From assembly GCF_013366925.1 (NCBI RefSeq), contig NZ_JAALDK010000001.1, forward strand, positions 124,001 through 188,000: DNA of 64,000 nucleotides. The letters run 5' to 3'. The position numbers and the translations under genes were made by a program. Shown here piece after piece: positions 30,446-40,115 of the stretch; position 1 is the first letter of the stretch; each line of letters starts with the position of its first letter. Source of the stretch: Paraburkholderia youngii (GTDB lineage: Bacteria > Pseudomonadota > Gammaproteobacteria > Burkholderiales > Burkholderiaceae). The notes below the pieces were generated by a model that had not been told where the DNA came from, searched no databases, and saw nothing but the letters and a program-made list of their open reading frames with translations.

Positions 30446-30600
30446 CGAATTTCGCCGGTCGCAGTGGTTAACCTGGGGGCGTCGTAAAAAGGTGAAGGAG
30501 GCCGCGGCGCGGGGCAGCGCGGCGCTTGATGGCCGGCTTGCGCGTGTCTTTGCAGCGTAACTGCATATTATAGCCCTTCACGCTGCGGGGGTTTTAGCGC

Positions 30601-30750
30601 TCATGAGGCGCTCATTGGCTGCTCCAGCGGCAGTCCCAGCGGGCTTCCCGGTTGATCCGACACCTGCGCGAAGCGCTCGGCGAGGAAATCGAGCAGCGCG
30701 CGCACGTTCGCCCAAGGCGCGTGAGTCGTCAGTTGCTTGCCTCCGCCATG
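30601..30750 (-). pseudogene. C-terminal remnant of a LysR-type regulator
   Basis: On the minus strand, about 45 codons ending at a TGA (30601-30603) read THAPWANVRALLDFLAERF and then a Gln/Pro/Gly-rich tail. The NVRALLDFLAERF pattern is the usual C-terminal helix of LysR-type transcriptional regulators. Upstream the frame loses all resemblance, and no HTH or effector domain is present within the neighbouring 1 kb. It is interpreted as the leftover end of a deleted gene, now lying upstream of an XRE regulator. Confidence 0.55.
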
Positions 30751-30854
30751 CTGATAACAGTGTGACGATAACTTCGTTGGGCGCGGCGAGAGCCGATGCT
30801 ATCTTGCCTCCACTTACTGCTCTTGCGCCGCTGGGCGGCGCTCTGGAGGCCAAT

Positions 30855-31562
30855 ATGCATTCCCCGCTCGCGCTGGTCCGCGATCCTTCGGCCGATGGCG
30901 ATACCAACGCCGCGCCGCGCTCTGCCGAACCGTTCGATGCGCTCGAACAGCTGGTCGGCGTGAATCTGGCGCGGCTGCGCGCCGAACGCCAGCTTTCGCT
31001 CGATGCGCTGGCGCGCGCGTCCGGCGTGTCGCGCGCGATGCTCGCGCAAATCGAGTCGGCGCGCAGCGTGCCGTCGATCAAAGTGCTGTGCAAGGTGGCG
31101 GCGGCGCTGAAGGTGTCGGTGGCGGCGTTCCTGCGGCGTCACGCGACCAACGGCTTCGAGCATCTGCCGGCCGAGCGTTCGGCCCGCGTGGTCAGCGCGA
31201 ACGGGCGCTACTCGGTGCGCCCGCTGTATCCCGACGACGAGTCGATCGCCGCCGAGTTTCACGAGCTGCGGATCGCGCCGCTGCATACGGAGGCGGGCAT
31301 TCGCCGCGCGCCGGGCACGACGGTGAATCTGGTGGTCAGCGACGGCACGCTCGAAGTCAGCGTGCACGACCAGCGCCAGCTGCTCGCGACCGGCGACGCG
31401 ATCGTGTTCGACGCCGACCAGCCGCACAGCCTGCGCAATCCCGGCGACACCGAGGCGCGCGCGTTTCGCGTGACGCTGCGAGCTGAGGCGCCGCCGCGCT
31501 GGGAAGTGCGGGCCGCGAGCGCCGCGCGCGATGAGGCTGCGTGCGAAGGCGTGCCGGGTTGA
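30855..31562 (+). CDS. XRE family regulator with C-terminal cupin domain
   Basis: 235 aa. The N-terminal helix-turn-helix (LSLDALARASGVSRAMLAQIESARS, about 51-75) is followed by a C-terminal cupin sensor domain (LRIAPLHTEAGIRRAPGT through GDAIVFDADQPHSLRNPG). Such proteins regulate small-molecule uptake or catabolism, with the effector binding in the cupin. GGAGG lies six bases before the ATG at 30855. No obvious target gene is adjacent; the nearest on this strand is ribB, which has its own riboswitch. Confidence 0.88.
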   Translation: MHSPLALVRDPSADGDTNAAPRSAEPFDALEQLVGVNLARLRAERQLSLDALARASGVSRAMLAQIESARSVPSIKVLCKVAAALKVSVAAFLRRHATNGFEHLPAERSARVVSANGRYSVRPLYPDDESIAAEFHELRIAPLHTEAGIRRAPGTTVNLVVSDGTLEVSVHDQRQLLATGDAIVFDADQPHSLRNPGDTEARAFRVTLRAEAPPRWEVRAASAARDEAACEGVPG

Positions 31563-31702
31563 GAATCGACGGCATTCGAGGTTCTGGGGCAGCTCGGGGC
31601 GTCGATGCAGGGCCAACGCCGTCAGTAGGGTCTTTGTTCGTCGCGCTGCAGCGCTTGCGCGACTGTTGTATGCTTCGCCGGCCGGTCAAACCGGCAATCA
31701 GT

Positions 31703-31885
31703 GCGTCTTCAGGGCGGGGTGCAATTCCCCACCGGCGGTAGGCCGACAGCGCGACAGCGTGAGCCGGCAAGCCCGCGAGCGCCCGCATCGAGTGGTCTTC
31801 GCAGTAGCGGAGATTGCGGCGGGGTCAGCAGATCTGGTCAGAAGCCAGAGCCGACGGTGATAGTCCGGATGGAAGAAGATGTGCA
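31703..31885 (+). promoter_or_regulatory. FMN riboswitch (RFN element) upstream of ribB
   Basis: All conserved RFN parts are visible: AGGGCGGGGTGCAATTCC at 31711 onward, CCACCGGCGGTA, AAGCCCGCGAGCGCC, GATCTGGTCAGAAGCCAGAG, and CCGACGGTGATAGTCCGGAT, closed by GCGTCTTC near 31703 and GAAGAAGATGTGC at the 3' side. FMN binding is expected to lower ribB expression. The downstream 31887-31936 stem may be the expression platform. Confidence 0.95.
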
Positions 31886-32033
31886 GATAGTCATGTGCGT
31901 TCCGCGATGCCGCCCGTAGCTTGGGCGGCTGACTATCGTCCGCTTTCGTGCGGCGTGCCAGGCGGCAGCGCGTCAGTCTGTTTGCAATGCCCTGAAACGT
32001 TTTTCGCCCAACTTTTGCGATGAGCGTTTCAAC

Positions 32034-32753
32034 ATGTCCTTTGCTACTTTTCCCGCTCCGTCGACGATTGCAGACGATGCCTTCGCCGATCTTCCCCTGC
32101 TTGCCACCGAAGCCGTTCCGCCGCGTATCGCCGCCGCCTTGCAGGCACTGCGCGAGGGTCGCGCCGTGGTGCTGCAGGACGACCACGACCGCGAGAACGA
32201 AGCCGATCTGATCGTCGCGGCCGAGCGCCTGTCGGTCGAAACGATGGCGCTCCTGATCCGCGAATGCAGCGGCATCGTGTGTCTGTGCCTGCCCGACGAC
32301 AAGATCCGCGCGCTCGAACTGCCGCCGATGGCCGTCAACAACGAAAGCCGTCACGGCACCGCGTTCACTGTGTCGATCGAAGCGCGCGAAGGCGTCAGCA
32401 CCGGCGTGTCCGCGCAGGATCGCGTGACTACGATCCTCGCTGCGATCGCCGATACGGCCACGCCCGCCGACATCGTGCGCCCTGGCCACGTGTTCCCGCT
32501 GCGCGCGATGCCCGGCGGCGTGCTGGCACGGCGCGGCCACACCGAAGGCACCGTCGATCTGGCGATCCTCGCGGGCCTGACGCCGGCCGGCGTGCTGTGC
32601 GAACTGATGAACGCCGATGGCACGATGACGCGCGGTGCGGACGTCGAACGCTTTGCCGCGCAACACGATCTGCCGATGCTGACGATCGCCGAGCTGGTCG
32701 AGTTTCGCGAGACGCTCGCGCGGGTGCGCGAGGGCGCGCTGGCCGAGGCTTGA
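32034..32753 (+). CDS. ribB: 3,4-dihydroxy-2-butanone-4-phosphate synthase
   Basis: 239 aa enzyme converting ribulose-5-phosphate to the four-carbon riboflavin precursor. [16 protein letters not shown] near residue 49 contains the metal-binding acidic loop; [22 protein letters not shown] and [10 protein letters not shown] further complete the active site. No GTP cyclohydrolase II domain is fused. About 150 bases separate the RFN aptamer from the ATG. Confidence 0.95.
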   Translation: MSFATFPAPSTIADDAFADLPLLATEAVPPRIAAALQALREGRAVVLQDDHDRENEADLIVAAERLSVETMALLIRECSGIVCLCLPDDKIRALELPPMAVNNESRHGTAFTVSIEAREGVSTGVSAQDRVTTILAAIADTATPADIVRPGHVFPLRAMPGGVLARRGHTEGTVDLAILAGLTPAGVLCELMNADGTMTRGADVERFAAQHDLPMLTIAELVEFRETLARVREGALAEA

Positions 32754-32793
32754 CGGGCCATCATGCTTCGAGCGGCACGCAGTGCCATGACGC

Positions 32794-32830
32794 AAAAAGC
32801 CGGTTCTTCGCAAGAAGAACCGGCTTTTTT
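32794..32830 (+). terminator. Terminator of ribB
   Basis: AAAAAGCCGGTTCTTC pairs with GAAGAACCGGCTTTTT around GCAA. The A-run also allows use by the convergent HAD gene ending at 32851. Confidence 0.9.
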
Positions 32831-32850
32831 ATCGGCGTTGCGCGAAACCG

Positions 32851-33537
32851 CTACGACTGCACGTCGCCGAACTCGCCGCGCACGCCCGCGTCGATCAGCG
32901 CCGGCAGTTCATCCATATGCTTGATGATTCGCGTGATGCCCATCGCGCGCAGCGCATCCGCATAGCCGTCCGGAATATGGCTCGCGCCGACGAAGGCGAT
33001 CGTCTTCATGCCGGCCGCGCGCGCCGCGTTCAGGCCCGAGACGCTGTCTTCGACGACGAGGCAGCGCGCGGGCTCGACGCCGAGCGACGTGGCCGCGAAC
33101 AGATAGACATCGGGATAGGGCTTTGGCCGCGCGACCTGCTCGGCGCTGAACACCCGCTCGCCGAAAATCTGCTGCAGACCGGCCCGCCGCACCGATGCGC
33201 TCACACGTGTCATGCGGCTGTTCGACACGACTGCGGCCGGCAGCGTCACGCGCTGCAGCGCGTCGCGCACACCGTGGATCGGACCGAGCGACGCGGCGAG
33301 CGCGAGCTCGACGTTGTGCTCGATCGTATCGAGGAAGTTCGCGGGCAGAGTGATGTCGAACTGCTTTTCGAGGCCGGCGAGAAAGCGCGAGGTTTGCTGG
33401 CCGAACGCGGTTTTGATGACGGGGGCGAAATCGATGCCGGGAAAGGTGGCCGTCAGCGTGTCGAACATCACGCGATCGGCGATGACTTCACTGTCGACGA
33501 GCACGCCGTCGCAGTCACAGATGAGGTGGTCGATCAT
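32851..33537 (-). CDS. HAD-family phosphatase
   Basis: 228 aa haloacid dehalogenase-superfamily hydrolase of the beta-phosphoglucomutase-like subfamily. Motif I is ICDCDGVLVDSEV (nucleophile D8, acid D10); motif II is VVSNSRMTRV; motif III and IV are KPYPDVYLFAA and CLVVEDSVSGLNAARAAG. Substrate likely a sugar phosphate; the downstream glycerol genes on the same strand (glpK starts upstream) make a polyol phosphate possible but not shown. Confidence 0.85.
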   Translation of the reverse strand: MIDHLICDCDGVLVDSEVIADRVMFDTLTATFPGIDFAPVIKTAFGQQTSRFLAGLEKQFDITLPANFLDTIEHNVELALAASLGPIHGVRDALQRVTLPAAVVSNSRMTRVSASVRRAGLQQIFGERVFSAEQVARPKPYPDVYLFAATSLGVEPARCLVVEDSVSGLNAARAAGMKTIAFVGASHIPDGYADALRAMGITRIIKHMDELPALIDAGVRGEFGDVQS

Positions 33538-33669
33538 GCCTGAAAAACGATAAGCGCAACGCGCGCGGGCGGCGGGTTGCGGGGCCCGCTCGCCGGGGTG
33601 AAAAGCGACATCATACGTGCTTTCGGACCACGTCCTTTCGATGTTCTGCGTGCCCGCGGCCTGACGACC

Positions 33670-35169
<1,500 letters not shown>

Positions 35170-35337
35170 TGTCTCTTCTCCATGCATGTTATGGATCGCC
35201 GGATCGTTTGGCCGGCGATGCGAGCGGCGTGTTGTTGCGAGCGAGCCGCCATAGTTTGAGGGTGCGTGCCGGCGTCGTCCAGCCGAAGCTGCGGTGGGTG
35301 GCCGGCTCCGCTCGCCGGGTGTCGTCTGCCGCGTCGC

Positions 35338-35341
35338 CTAG
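35338..35341. repeat. Target site duplication CTAG, left copy
   Basis: CTAG immediately outside the left inverted repeat of the IS5-type element; the identical right copy is at 36694-36697. Confidence 0.85.
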
Positions 35342-36693
35342 CAGGCTGTTGAAAAGCGCCCCGTCATGACGACCGAAGCTATGTTCAGGAGACTTGCGCG
35401 TGCGATATTGCGCTGAATTAACGGTTCACCGCGCGATCTGCGCGGGGCAGGCGCACGCATGCGGCTCGTCTGGCGCGCAGTCTTCGCGCATTGGCGGCTC
35501 ATCGCGTCGCTCCTCGCGGCACCATCCCTGGCATTCGGGCCATGCGGGTCAGATTGCTCGCAACCATCGTCAGCTTGAAGTGCTGGTCGACGCGCTTGAG
35601 GCCGCGATAGACCGTCTGCCGGATCCGCCCGATGGTTTTGCCCCAGCCGAAATGCTCTTCGATTCGTTTGCGGATGATCTGGCTAGTCCGGTAGCCCGCA
35701 TGCCGCGAAGTGCGACCGTCGATGGCGCTGCCGCCCCAACGCTCATCGTTGCGCGCGACATGCGGTGTCACGTTGCGAGCGCGGCAATCGTTCACGAAGT
35801 CACGGGTGTCATACGCCTTGTCGGCGCCAACTGTCTTCGCATGAGTACCTGGCACGCAATCGAGCAATTGCAATGCGCTGGCCCGCTCGGCAAAACCATC
35901 TGCGTGACTAACCACGGCGCCGACCACCAGCCCCGAGCGATTCTCCATCAGGATGTGCCCGTGGTAGCACAGGATGGCCGGGCTCTTGTGGCTCTTCTTG
36001 AACAATCGCGCCTCCGGATCAGTAGTCGACTCGTGCGTGGCATTGCTACGTCGCTCGCCTTTCCAGTCGGTGTCGGCGTTGCGGCCACCGCCGGCTGGCG
36101 GACCATCGTCCGGGCCGTCCTTGCGGCGGAAGCTTTTGTGACTGGCCCACGCCTGAATCAGCGTGCCGTCCACCGAGAAATGCTCTCTCGACAGCAAGCC
36201 CCGCTTGTCCGCCAGGCTCATGACTTCGGTGAAGAACGCTTCCACGACTTCATGCTCCAGAAGCCGGTCGCGGTTCTTCGAGAACACCGAGTGGTCCCAC
36301 ACGGCGTCCTCAATCGCCAGCCCGACAAACCAGCGGAACAGCAGGTTGTAGCGCATCTGCTCCATCAGCATGCGCTCGCTGCGTACGGAGTAGAACACCT
36401 GCAACAGCAGCGCCCGCATCAGCTTCTCAGGCGCAATCGAGGCACGACCGGTGTCCGCGTAGATGACGCTGAACAGCCCGTTGAGCCGTTTCAACGCATC
36501 ATTCACCAGCAACCGGATCGGTCGCAACGGGTGATCTGCCGGGACGAAGTCCTCGAGCTTGACCGTCGTGAACAGGGGTTCCTGCATCTCGTCCATTCCG
36601 CGCATCGCATCCGCTGCCAAAGATCATGAACACGATATCCATAACGCCCGTCCTTCAAACCCCGTTTACACGGGATCCAAATTCAACAGCCTG
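35342..36693 (-). mobile_element. IS5-family insertion sequence, complete, 1352 bp
   Basis: Both ends begin with the same 12 bases CAGGCTGTTGAA in inverted orientation (35342-35353 and 36682-36693). CTAG is duplicated on both sides, matching the YTAR target preference of IS5 elements. One uninterrupted transposase gene fills the interior on the minus strand. The perfect ends, intact gene and exact duplication indicate a recent insertion. The left non-coding end (35342-35498) holds no other gene. Confidence 0.93.
35499..36605 (-). CDS. IS5 family transposase
   Basis: 368 aa DDE transposase. The N-terminal DUF772-type domain (FVPADHPLRPIRLLVND; LLLQVFYSVRSERMLMEQMRYNLLFRWFVGL) is followed by catalytic aspartates in HFSVDGTLIQAW and VGADKAYDTRDF and the glutamate in RKRIEEHFGWGKTIG. 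All catalytic residues and both flanking repeats are intact, so the element looks active. The start MRGMDEMQEP at 36605 is picked from several in-frame ATGs by family resemblance. Confidence 0.93.
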   Translation of the reverse strand: MRGMDEMQEPLFTTVKLEDFVPADHPLRPIRLLVNDALKRLNGLFSVIYADTGRASIAPEKLMRALLLQVFYSVRSERMLMEQMRYNLLFRWFVGLAIEDAVWDHSVFSKNRDRLLEHEVVEAFFTEVMSLADKRGLLSREHFSVDGTLIQAWASHKSFRRKDGPDDGPPAGGGRNADTDWKGERRSNATHESTTDPEARLFKKSHKSPAILCYHGHILMENRSGLVVGAVVSHADGFAERASALQLLDCVPGTHAKTVGADKAYDTRDFVNDCRARNVTPHVARNDERWGGSAIDGRTSRHAGYRTSQIIRKRIEEHFGWGKTIGRIRQTVYRGLKRVDQHFKLTMVASNLTRMARMPGMVPRGATR

Positions 36694-36697
36694 CTAG
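36694..36697. repeat. Target site duplication CTAG, right copy, containing the glpD stop
   Basis: CTAG reads TAG on the minus strand, which is the stop codon of glpD; the IS therefore abuts the coding end without altering the protein. Confidence 0.85.
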
Positions 36698-38223
36698 GCG
36701 CTCTGCCGGACCGGTTCGCGCGCGAACCACGCGTCGATGTCGCGCGTGATTTGCTCGAGCGTGTCCGGCTCGACATGCAGGCCGAGCTTCGAGCGGCGCC
36801 ACAGCACGTCCTGCGCGGTGCGCGCCCATTCGGTATCGCGCAGATAAATCAGCTCGGCTTCGTGCAGACCCGGCGCGAACTCGCGACCGAGCTCGGCGCG
36901 CGAGTGCGCCGAGCCGATCACGCGATTCGCGCGCGTGCCATACGCGCGCGCGAGCCGATGCGCGAGCGATGCCGGCAGCCACGCATGTTCGCGCGAGAAC
37001 TCGCCGAGGAAGCGATTGAAGTTCGCCTGCGCGATGTCGCCGCCCGGCAGCGGCGCGTCGGCGGTCCACGCGGGCGCGCCGTGGTGCAGCGCGTCGGTGA
37101 GCGTATCGACGGCCTGCTCGGCGAGCTTGCGAAAGGTCGTGATCTTGCCGCCAAACACCGACAGCAGCGGCGCCTCGTTCGCGGGCGCATCGAGTTCGAG
37201 CGAGTAGTCGCGCGTGACCGCCGACGGATTGTCCGCGTTCTCGTCCTCCAGCAGCGGGCGTACGCCCGAATAGCTCCAGCGCACGTCGGCGGGCGAGATC
37301 TTCTGCCTGAAGTAGCGGTTGATCGAATCGCACAGGTACTGCGTTTCGTTGGCGTCGATCGCGACTTGCGACGGGTCGCCGCGATATTCGAGGTCGGTCG
37401 TGCCGATCAGCGTGTAGTCGTGCTCATAGGGAATCGCGAAGATGATCCGCTTGTCCGGGTTCTGGAAGATGTACGCGTGGTCGTGCTCGAATAGGCGCCG
37501 CGTGACGATGTGGCTGCCCTTGACGAGCCGCACGCTATGCGACGACGGCCGGCCGAGCGCGCCTTGCAGCAGCTCGCCGACCCACGGGCCCGCCGCGTTC
37601 GCGATCGCGGCGGCGCGCACGTCGAGCGTCGTGCCGTCCGCCCCTTGCAGTTGCGCGCGCCACTCGCCGCCCGCGCGCACGGCGTTGAGCAGCTTCGTGC
37701 GCGTGAGGATCGTCGCGCCGCGCTCGTGCGCGTCGAGCGCGTTCAGCACGACGAGGCGCGCGTCGTTGACCCAGCCGTCCGAATAAACGAAGCCGCGCTT
37801 GATCGTTTCGACGAGTGGCGCGCCGGCCGGATGCCGGCTCATCACGATGCCGCGCGAGCCCGGCAGCAGCTCGCGTTTAGCCAGATGGTCGTACAGGAAC
37901 AGACCCGCGCGGATCAGCCAGGCGGGGCGCAGTTCGGGCATGTGCGGCATCACGAAGCGCAGCGGCCAGATGATGTGCGGCGCCGCGCGCAGCAGCGTTT
38001 CGCGCTCCTGCAGCGCTTTGCGTACGAGCCCGAACTCGCGGTACTCGAGGTAGCGCAGCCCGCCGTGGATCAGCTTGGTGCTCGCCGACGACGTGTGCGC
38101 GGCCAGATCGTCCTGCTCGCACAGCAGCACCGACAGGCCGCGGCCGGCCGCGTCGCGGGCGATGCCGGCGCCGTTGATCCCACCACCGACGACGAGCAAA
38201 TCGTATTTCGTGCCTTGCGTCAC
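36694..38223 (-). CDS. glpD: Aerobic glycerol-3-phosphate dehydrogenase
   Basis: 509 aa FAD enzyme of the inner membrane face, oxidising glycerol-3-phosphate to DHAP and feeding electrons to ubiquinone. The Rossmann motif is DLLVVGGGINGAGIARDAAGRG (6-27), and STKLIHGGLRYLEY near residue 54 is the family signature. It starts with GTG with AGAGGG nine bases before. GlpR-like operators lie just upstream. The stop codon is part of the IS target duplication, so the C-terminus (EPVRQSA) is kept. Confidence 0.97.
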   Translation of the reverse strand: MTQGTKYDLLVVGGGINGAGIARDAAGRGLSVLLCEQDDLAAHTSSASTKLIHGGLRYLEYREFGLVRKALQERETLLRAAPHIIWPLRFVMPHMPELRPAWLIRAGLFLYDHLAKRELLPGSRGIVMSRHPAGAPLVETIKRGFVYSDGWVNDARLVVLNALDAHERGATILTRTKLLNAVRAGGEWRAQLQGADGTTLDVRAAAIANAAGPWVGELLQGALGRPSSHSVRLVKGSHIVTRRLFEHDHAYIFQNPDKRIIFAIPYEHDYTLIGTTDLEYRGDPSQVAIDANETQYLCDSINRYFRQKISPADVRWSYSGVRPLLEDENADNPSAVTRDYSLELDAPANEAPLLSVFGGKITTFRKLAEQAVDTLTDALHHGAPAWTADAPLPGGDIAQANFNRFLGEFSREHAWLPASLAHRLARAYGTRANRVIGSAHSRAELGREFAPGLHEAELIYLRDTEWARTAQDVLWRRSKLGLHVEPDTLEQITRDIDAWFAREPVRQSA

Positions 38224-38269
38224 CTGCTGAGCCCTCTGGATCGAATCTGGAAGTCAGTTGGAAAGCTAA

Positions 38270-38345
38270 TTGAACGAATCATGTTCGTTTTCGAACTTTA
38301 ATGAACATATTCGAAAAAGTAAAGTTCGCTTGATTTGCACGAACG
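38270..38345. promoter_or_regulatory. GlpR operator cluster upstream of glpD
   Basis: ATGTTCGTTTTCGAACTT at 38281-38298 matches the inverted ATGTTCG/CGAACAT form of DeoR-type GlpR operators. Nearby TGAACATATTCGAA, AAAGTTCG and CGAACG repeats suggest two or three sites. They lie between glpD and the lipoprotein gene at 38423; GlpR is encoded at 40116. Confidence 0.75.
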
Positions 38346-38422
38346 TGGATCGAATGGCGACCGAGTGGCGTAACGCGCGAGCGCGGACGATACTCTTGGC
38401 AGCAGCCATTTCGAGGTGATGA

Positions 38423-38797
38423 ATGCGAGGATTTTTGATGATCGGCGCTGCCGCGCTTCTGGCAGGATGCGTGAGTACGCCGAGTCTGGAAGGGACGAGG
38501 GGCGCGACGTCGTTCGAGGCGTTGCAGAAGATGTGCTCGCCGCAGACCGTCGACTACGGCCACGACGCGCAGATCGTCTACGAGACGTTCTTCGATGCCT
38601 ATGTGGCGAACCGGCGCGGCCGGCTGTCGAATGACGACTTCTGCGCGTTCCAGGCGTCGATCGCGCAGCGCCATGCGAGCGAGGGGACGAGCAGCGATCC
38701 GAAGGTGCGCAACCAGTGGGTCGAGTTCTTCAACGAGCAGCGCGCAAGGGCGCTCAGCTGGCGGGCGACTGTCGACCCGACCTTGCGTAGCGGCTAA
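38423..38797 (+). CDS. Small lipoprotein of unknown function
   Basis: 124 aa. A short signal sequence ends in the lipobox LLAGC at about residues 12-16, so the mature protein would be lipidated on Cys16. The rest is hydrophilic with a few conserved-looking aromatic and acidic residues (YETFFDAYVANRRGRL) and resembles no domain I recognise. It is divergent from glpD, across the GlpR operator region. Function is not known. Confidence 0.75.
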   Translation: MRGFLMIGAAALLAGCVSTPSLEGTRGATSFEALQKMCSPQTVDYGHDAQIVYETFFDAYVANRRGRLSNDDFCAFQASIAQRHASEGTSSDPKVRNQWVEFFNEQRARALSWRATVDPTLRSG

Positions 38798-38853
38798 GTG
38801 GCAGCGGGTTGACTGTGGGCCCGACTCTCGCGCCGCCTGCCAGGCGCACCGGT

Positions 38854-39507
38854 TCACTTTTGCGGCGCCAACGCTCCGCGCCACAGCATGCGCAGGATCT
38901 GCGCGAACACCGCTTCGCGCGACGGCTCATGTGCGCCGTCGTCGGCGGAATCGGCGTGTCGGGCCGCCGGCGGCGGCAACTGGTTCGCGAGCGCGAGCAT
39001 CGTGAAGCCGTGCAGACTCGTCCAGTACGCGTAGCCGATCAGACGCGGATCGCCTTCGAGAACACCCGCCTCGACGAGCCGCTCGAAGTGCGCTTCCAGC
39101 AGGCGCCACGCGCGTTGCGACGCCGCGGCCAGCTCGGGGTAAGCGCCTTGCTGTTGCGGCGTCTGATCGAACATCAAACGATAGGCGTGCGGCTCATCGA
39201 GCGCGAAGTCGACATAGGCCCGGCTGACGGCGCTGTGATCGATGGCGGGGGCGCTCGCGGGGATCGCTTTCGCGGCCGCTTCGAGGCGCGCGGCGAAGCG
39301 GTTGAACGCGGCGGCGCGGACCATCGCCAGAATTTCTTCCTTGTCGCGGAAATAGCGATACGGTGTCATCGCGCTGCAGCCGAGCTCCTTCGCCAGCTCG
39401 CGCATCGTCACGCCTTGTGCGCCGCGGGTCGCAAACGCGTTTTCCGCGACGCGTCGCATCGCTTCGCGAAACTGCTGGATGTCGTCGGCGGAGAGCGTCT
39501 TGGGCAT
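38854..39507 (-). CDS. TetR family transcriptional regulator
   Basis: 217 aa. The N-terminal TetR helix-turn-helix is seen in GAQGVTMRELAKELGCSAMTPYRYFRDKEEILAMV (residues about 29-62). The C-terminal domain resembles the WHG/TetR_C_13 type. No transporter or enzyme partner lies beside it, so its target is unknown. Confidence 0.9.
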   Translation of the reverse strand: MPKTLSADDIQQFREAMRRVAENAFATRGAQGVTMRELAKELGCSAMTPYRYFRDKEEILAMVRAAAFNRFAARLEAAAKAIPASAPAIDHSAVSRAYVDFALDEPHAYRLMFDQTPQQQGAYPELAAASQRAWRLLEAHFERLVEAGVLEGDPRLIGYAYWTSLHGFTMLALANQLPPPAARHADSADDGAHEPSREAVFAQILRMLWRGALAPQK

Positions 39508-39609
39508 GCGCGAGGTCGGGAAGAAGTCCGTCGCGCGAATTTACTGTGTAAATGAGATGCGCACAACAAAGGGCCGCAAAGGCGGCCCGCTGTCAACTGC
39601 AGGGGAAAC

Positions 39610-39807
39610 TCACGAATAACGTTTGATGGCCCGCAATGCGGTGTCGCCGGTTTCCGTCACGCGCCATTCTTCGTTGCCCGATGCGAGGCGTTCGAGTTGC
39701 ACCAGTTGGCGTTCGAGCAACGCATCGAGTTCTTCTCGGTCCATTTCGACCTGGTTGGGGGCGTCCTTGACGAGCAACAACGTGGCGAATTCATGCGGAC
39801 TCAGCAT
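39610..39807 (-). CDS. Small conserved-looking protein, 65 aa
   Basis: Soluble 65 aa protein with an acidic centre (VEMDREELDALLERQLVQLERLA) and a winged-helix-like tail (EWRVTETGDTALRAIKRYS), the layout seen in small HTH-like proteins of Burkholderia. GGAGAGAACG before ATG 39807 favours this start over one four codons upstream. No function can be assigned. Confidence 0.65.
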   Translation of the reverse strand: MLSPHEFATLLLVKDAPNQVEMDREELDALLERQLVQLERLASGNEEWRVTETGDTALRAIKRYS

Positions 39808-39819
39808 CGTTCTCTCCAT

Positions 39820-40115
39820 GTCAGCAAATTGCGGACAGCCTTGCAGTCGACCGGTAGGCCGGGGCGGGGGTCCGCTAAAGATCAGGGCGGGAGGTACGGC
39901 TTACACGACAGGTTCACACAACCGACGCCGTGCGAAACTCGCAACGTACGCTGGGGAACTGGAGTGTAGGCGAGCACCGATGAAACGCCAACATGGTCCC
40001 CGTAAATTTTCCATTTGACAATTGGCCGCGCGATAGGCGGTCCGGCCCTGCAGCCAAATTCTTGATTTCACGCGAGGTTTTGCGTGCACCGCAGCATGGC
40101 GGAGAACGCCTGGAA
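39820..40115. other. Non-coding stretch, nothing recognised
   Basis: About 296 bases between the 65-aa gene and glpR. No RNA family, repeat or promoter pair strong enough to report was seen. Confidence 0.4.
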
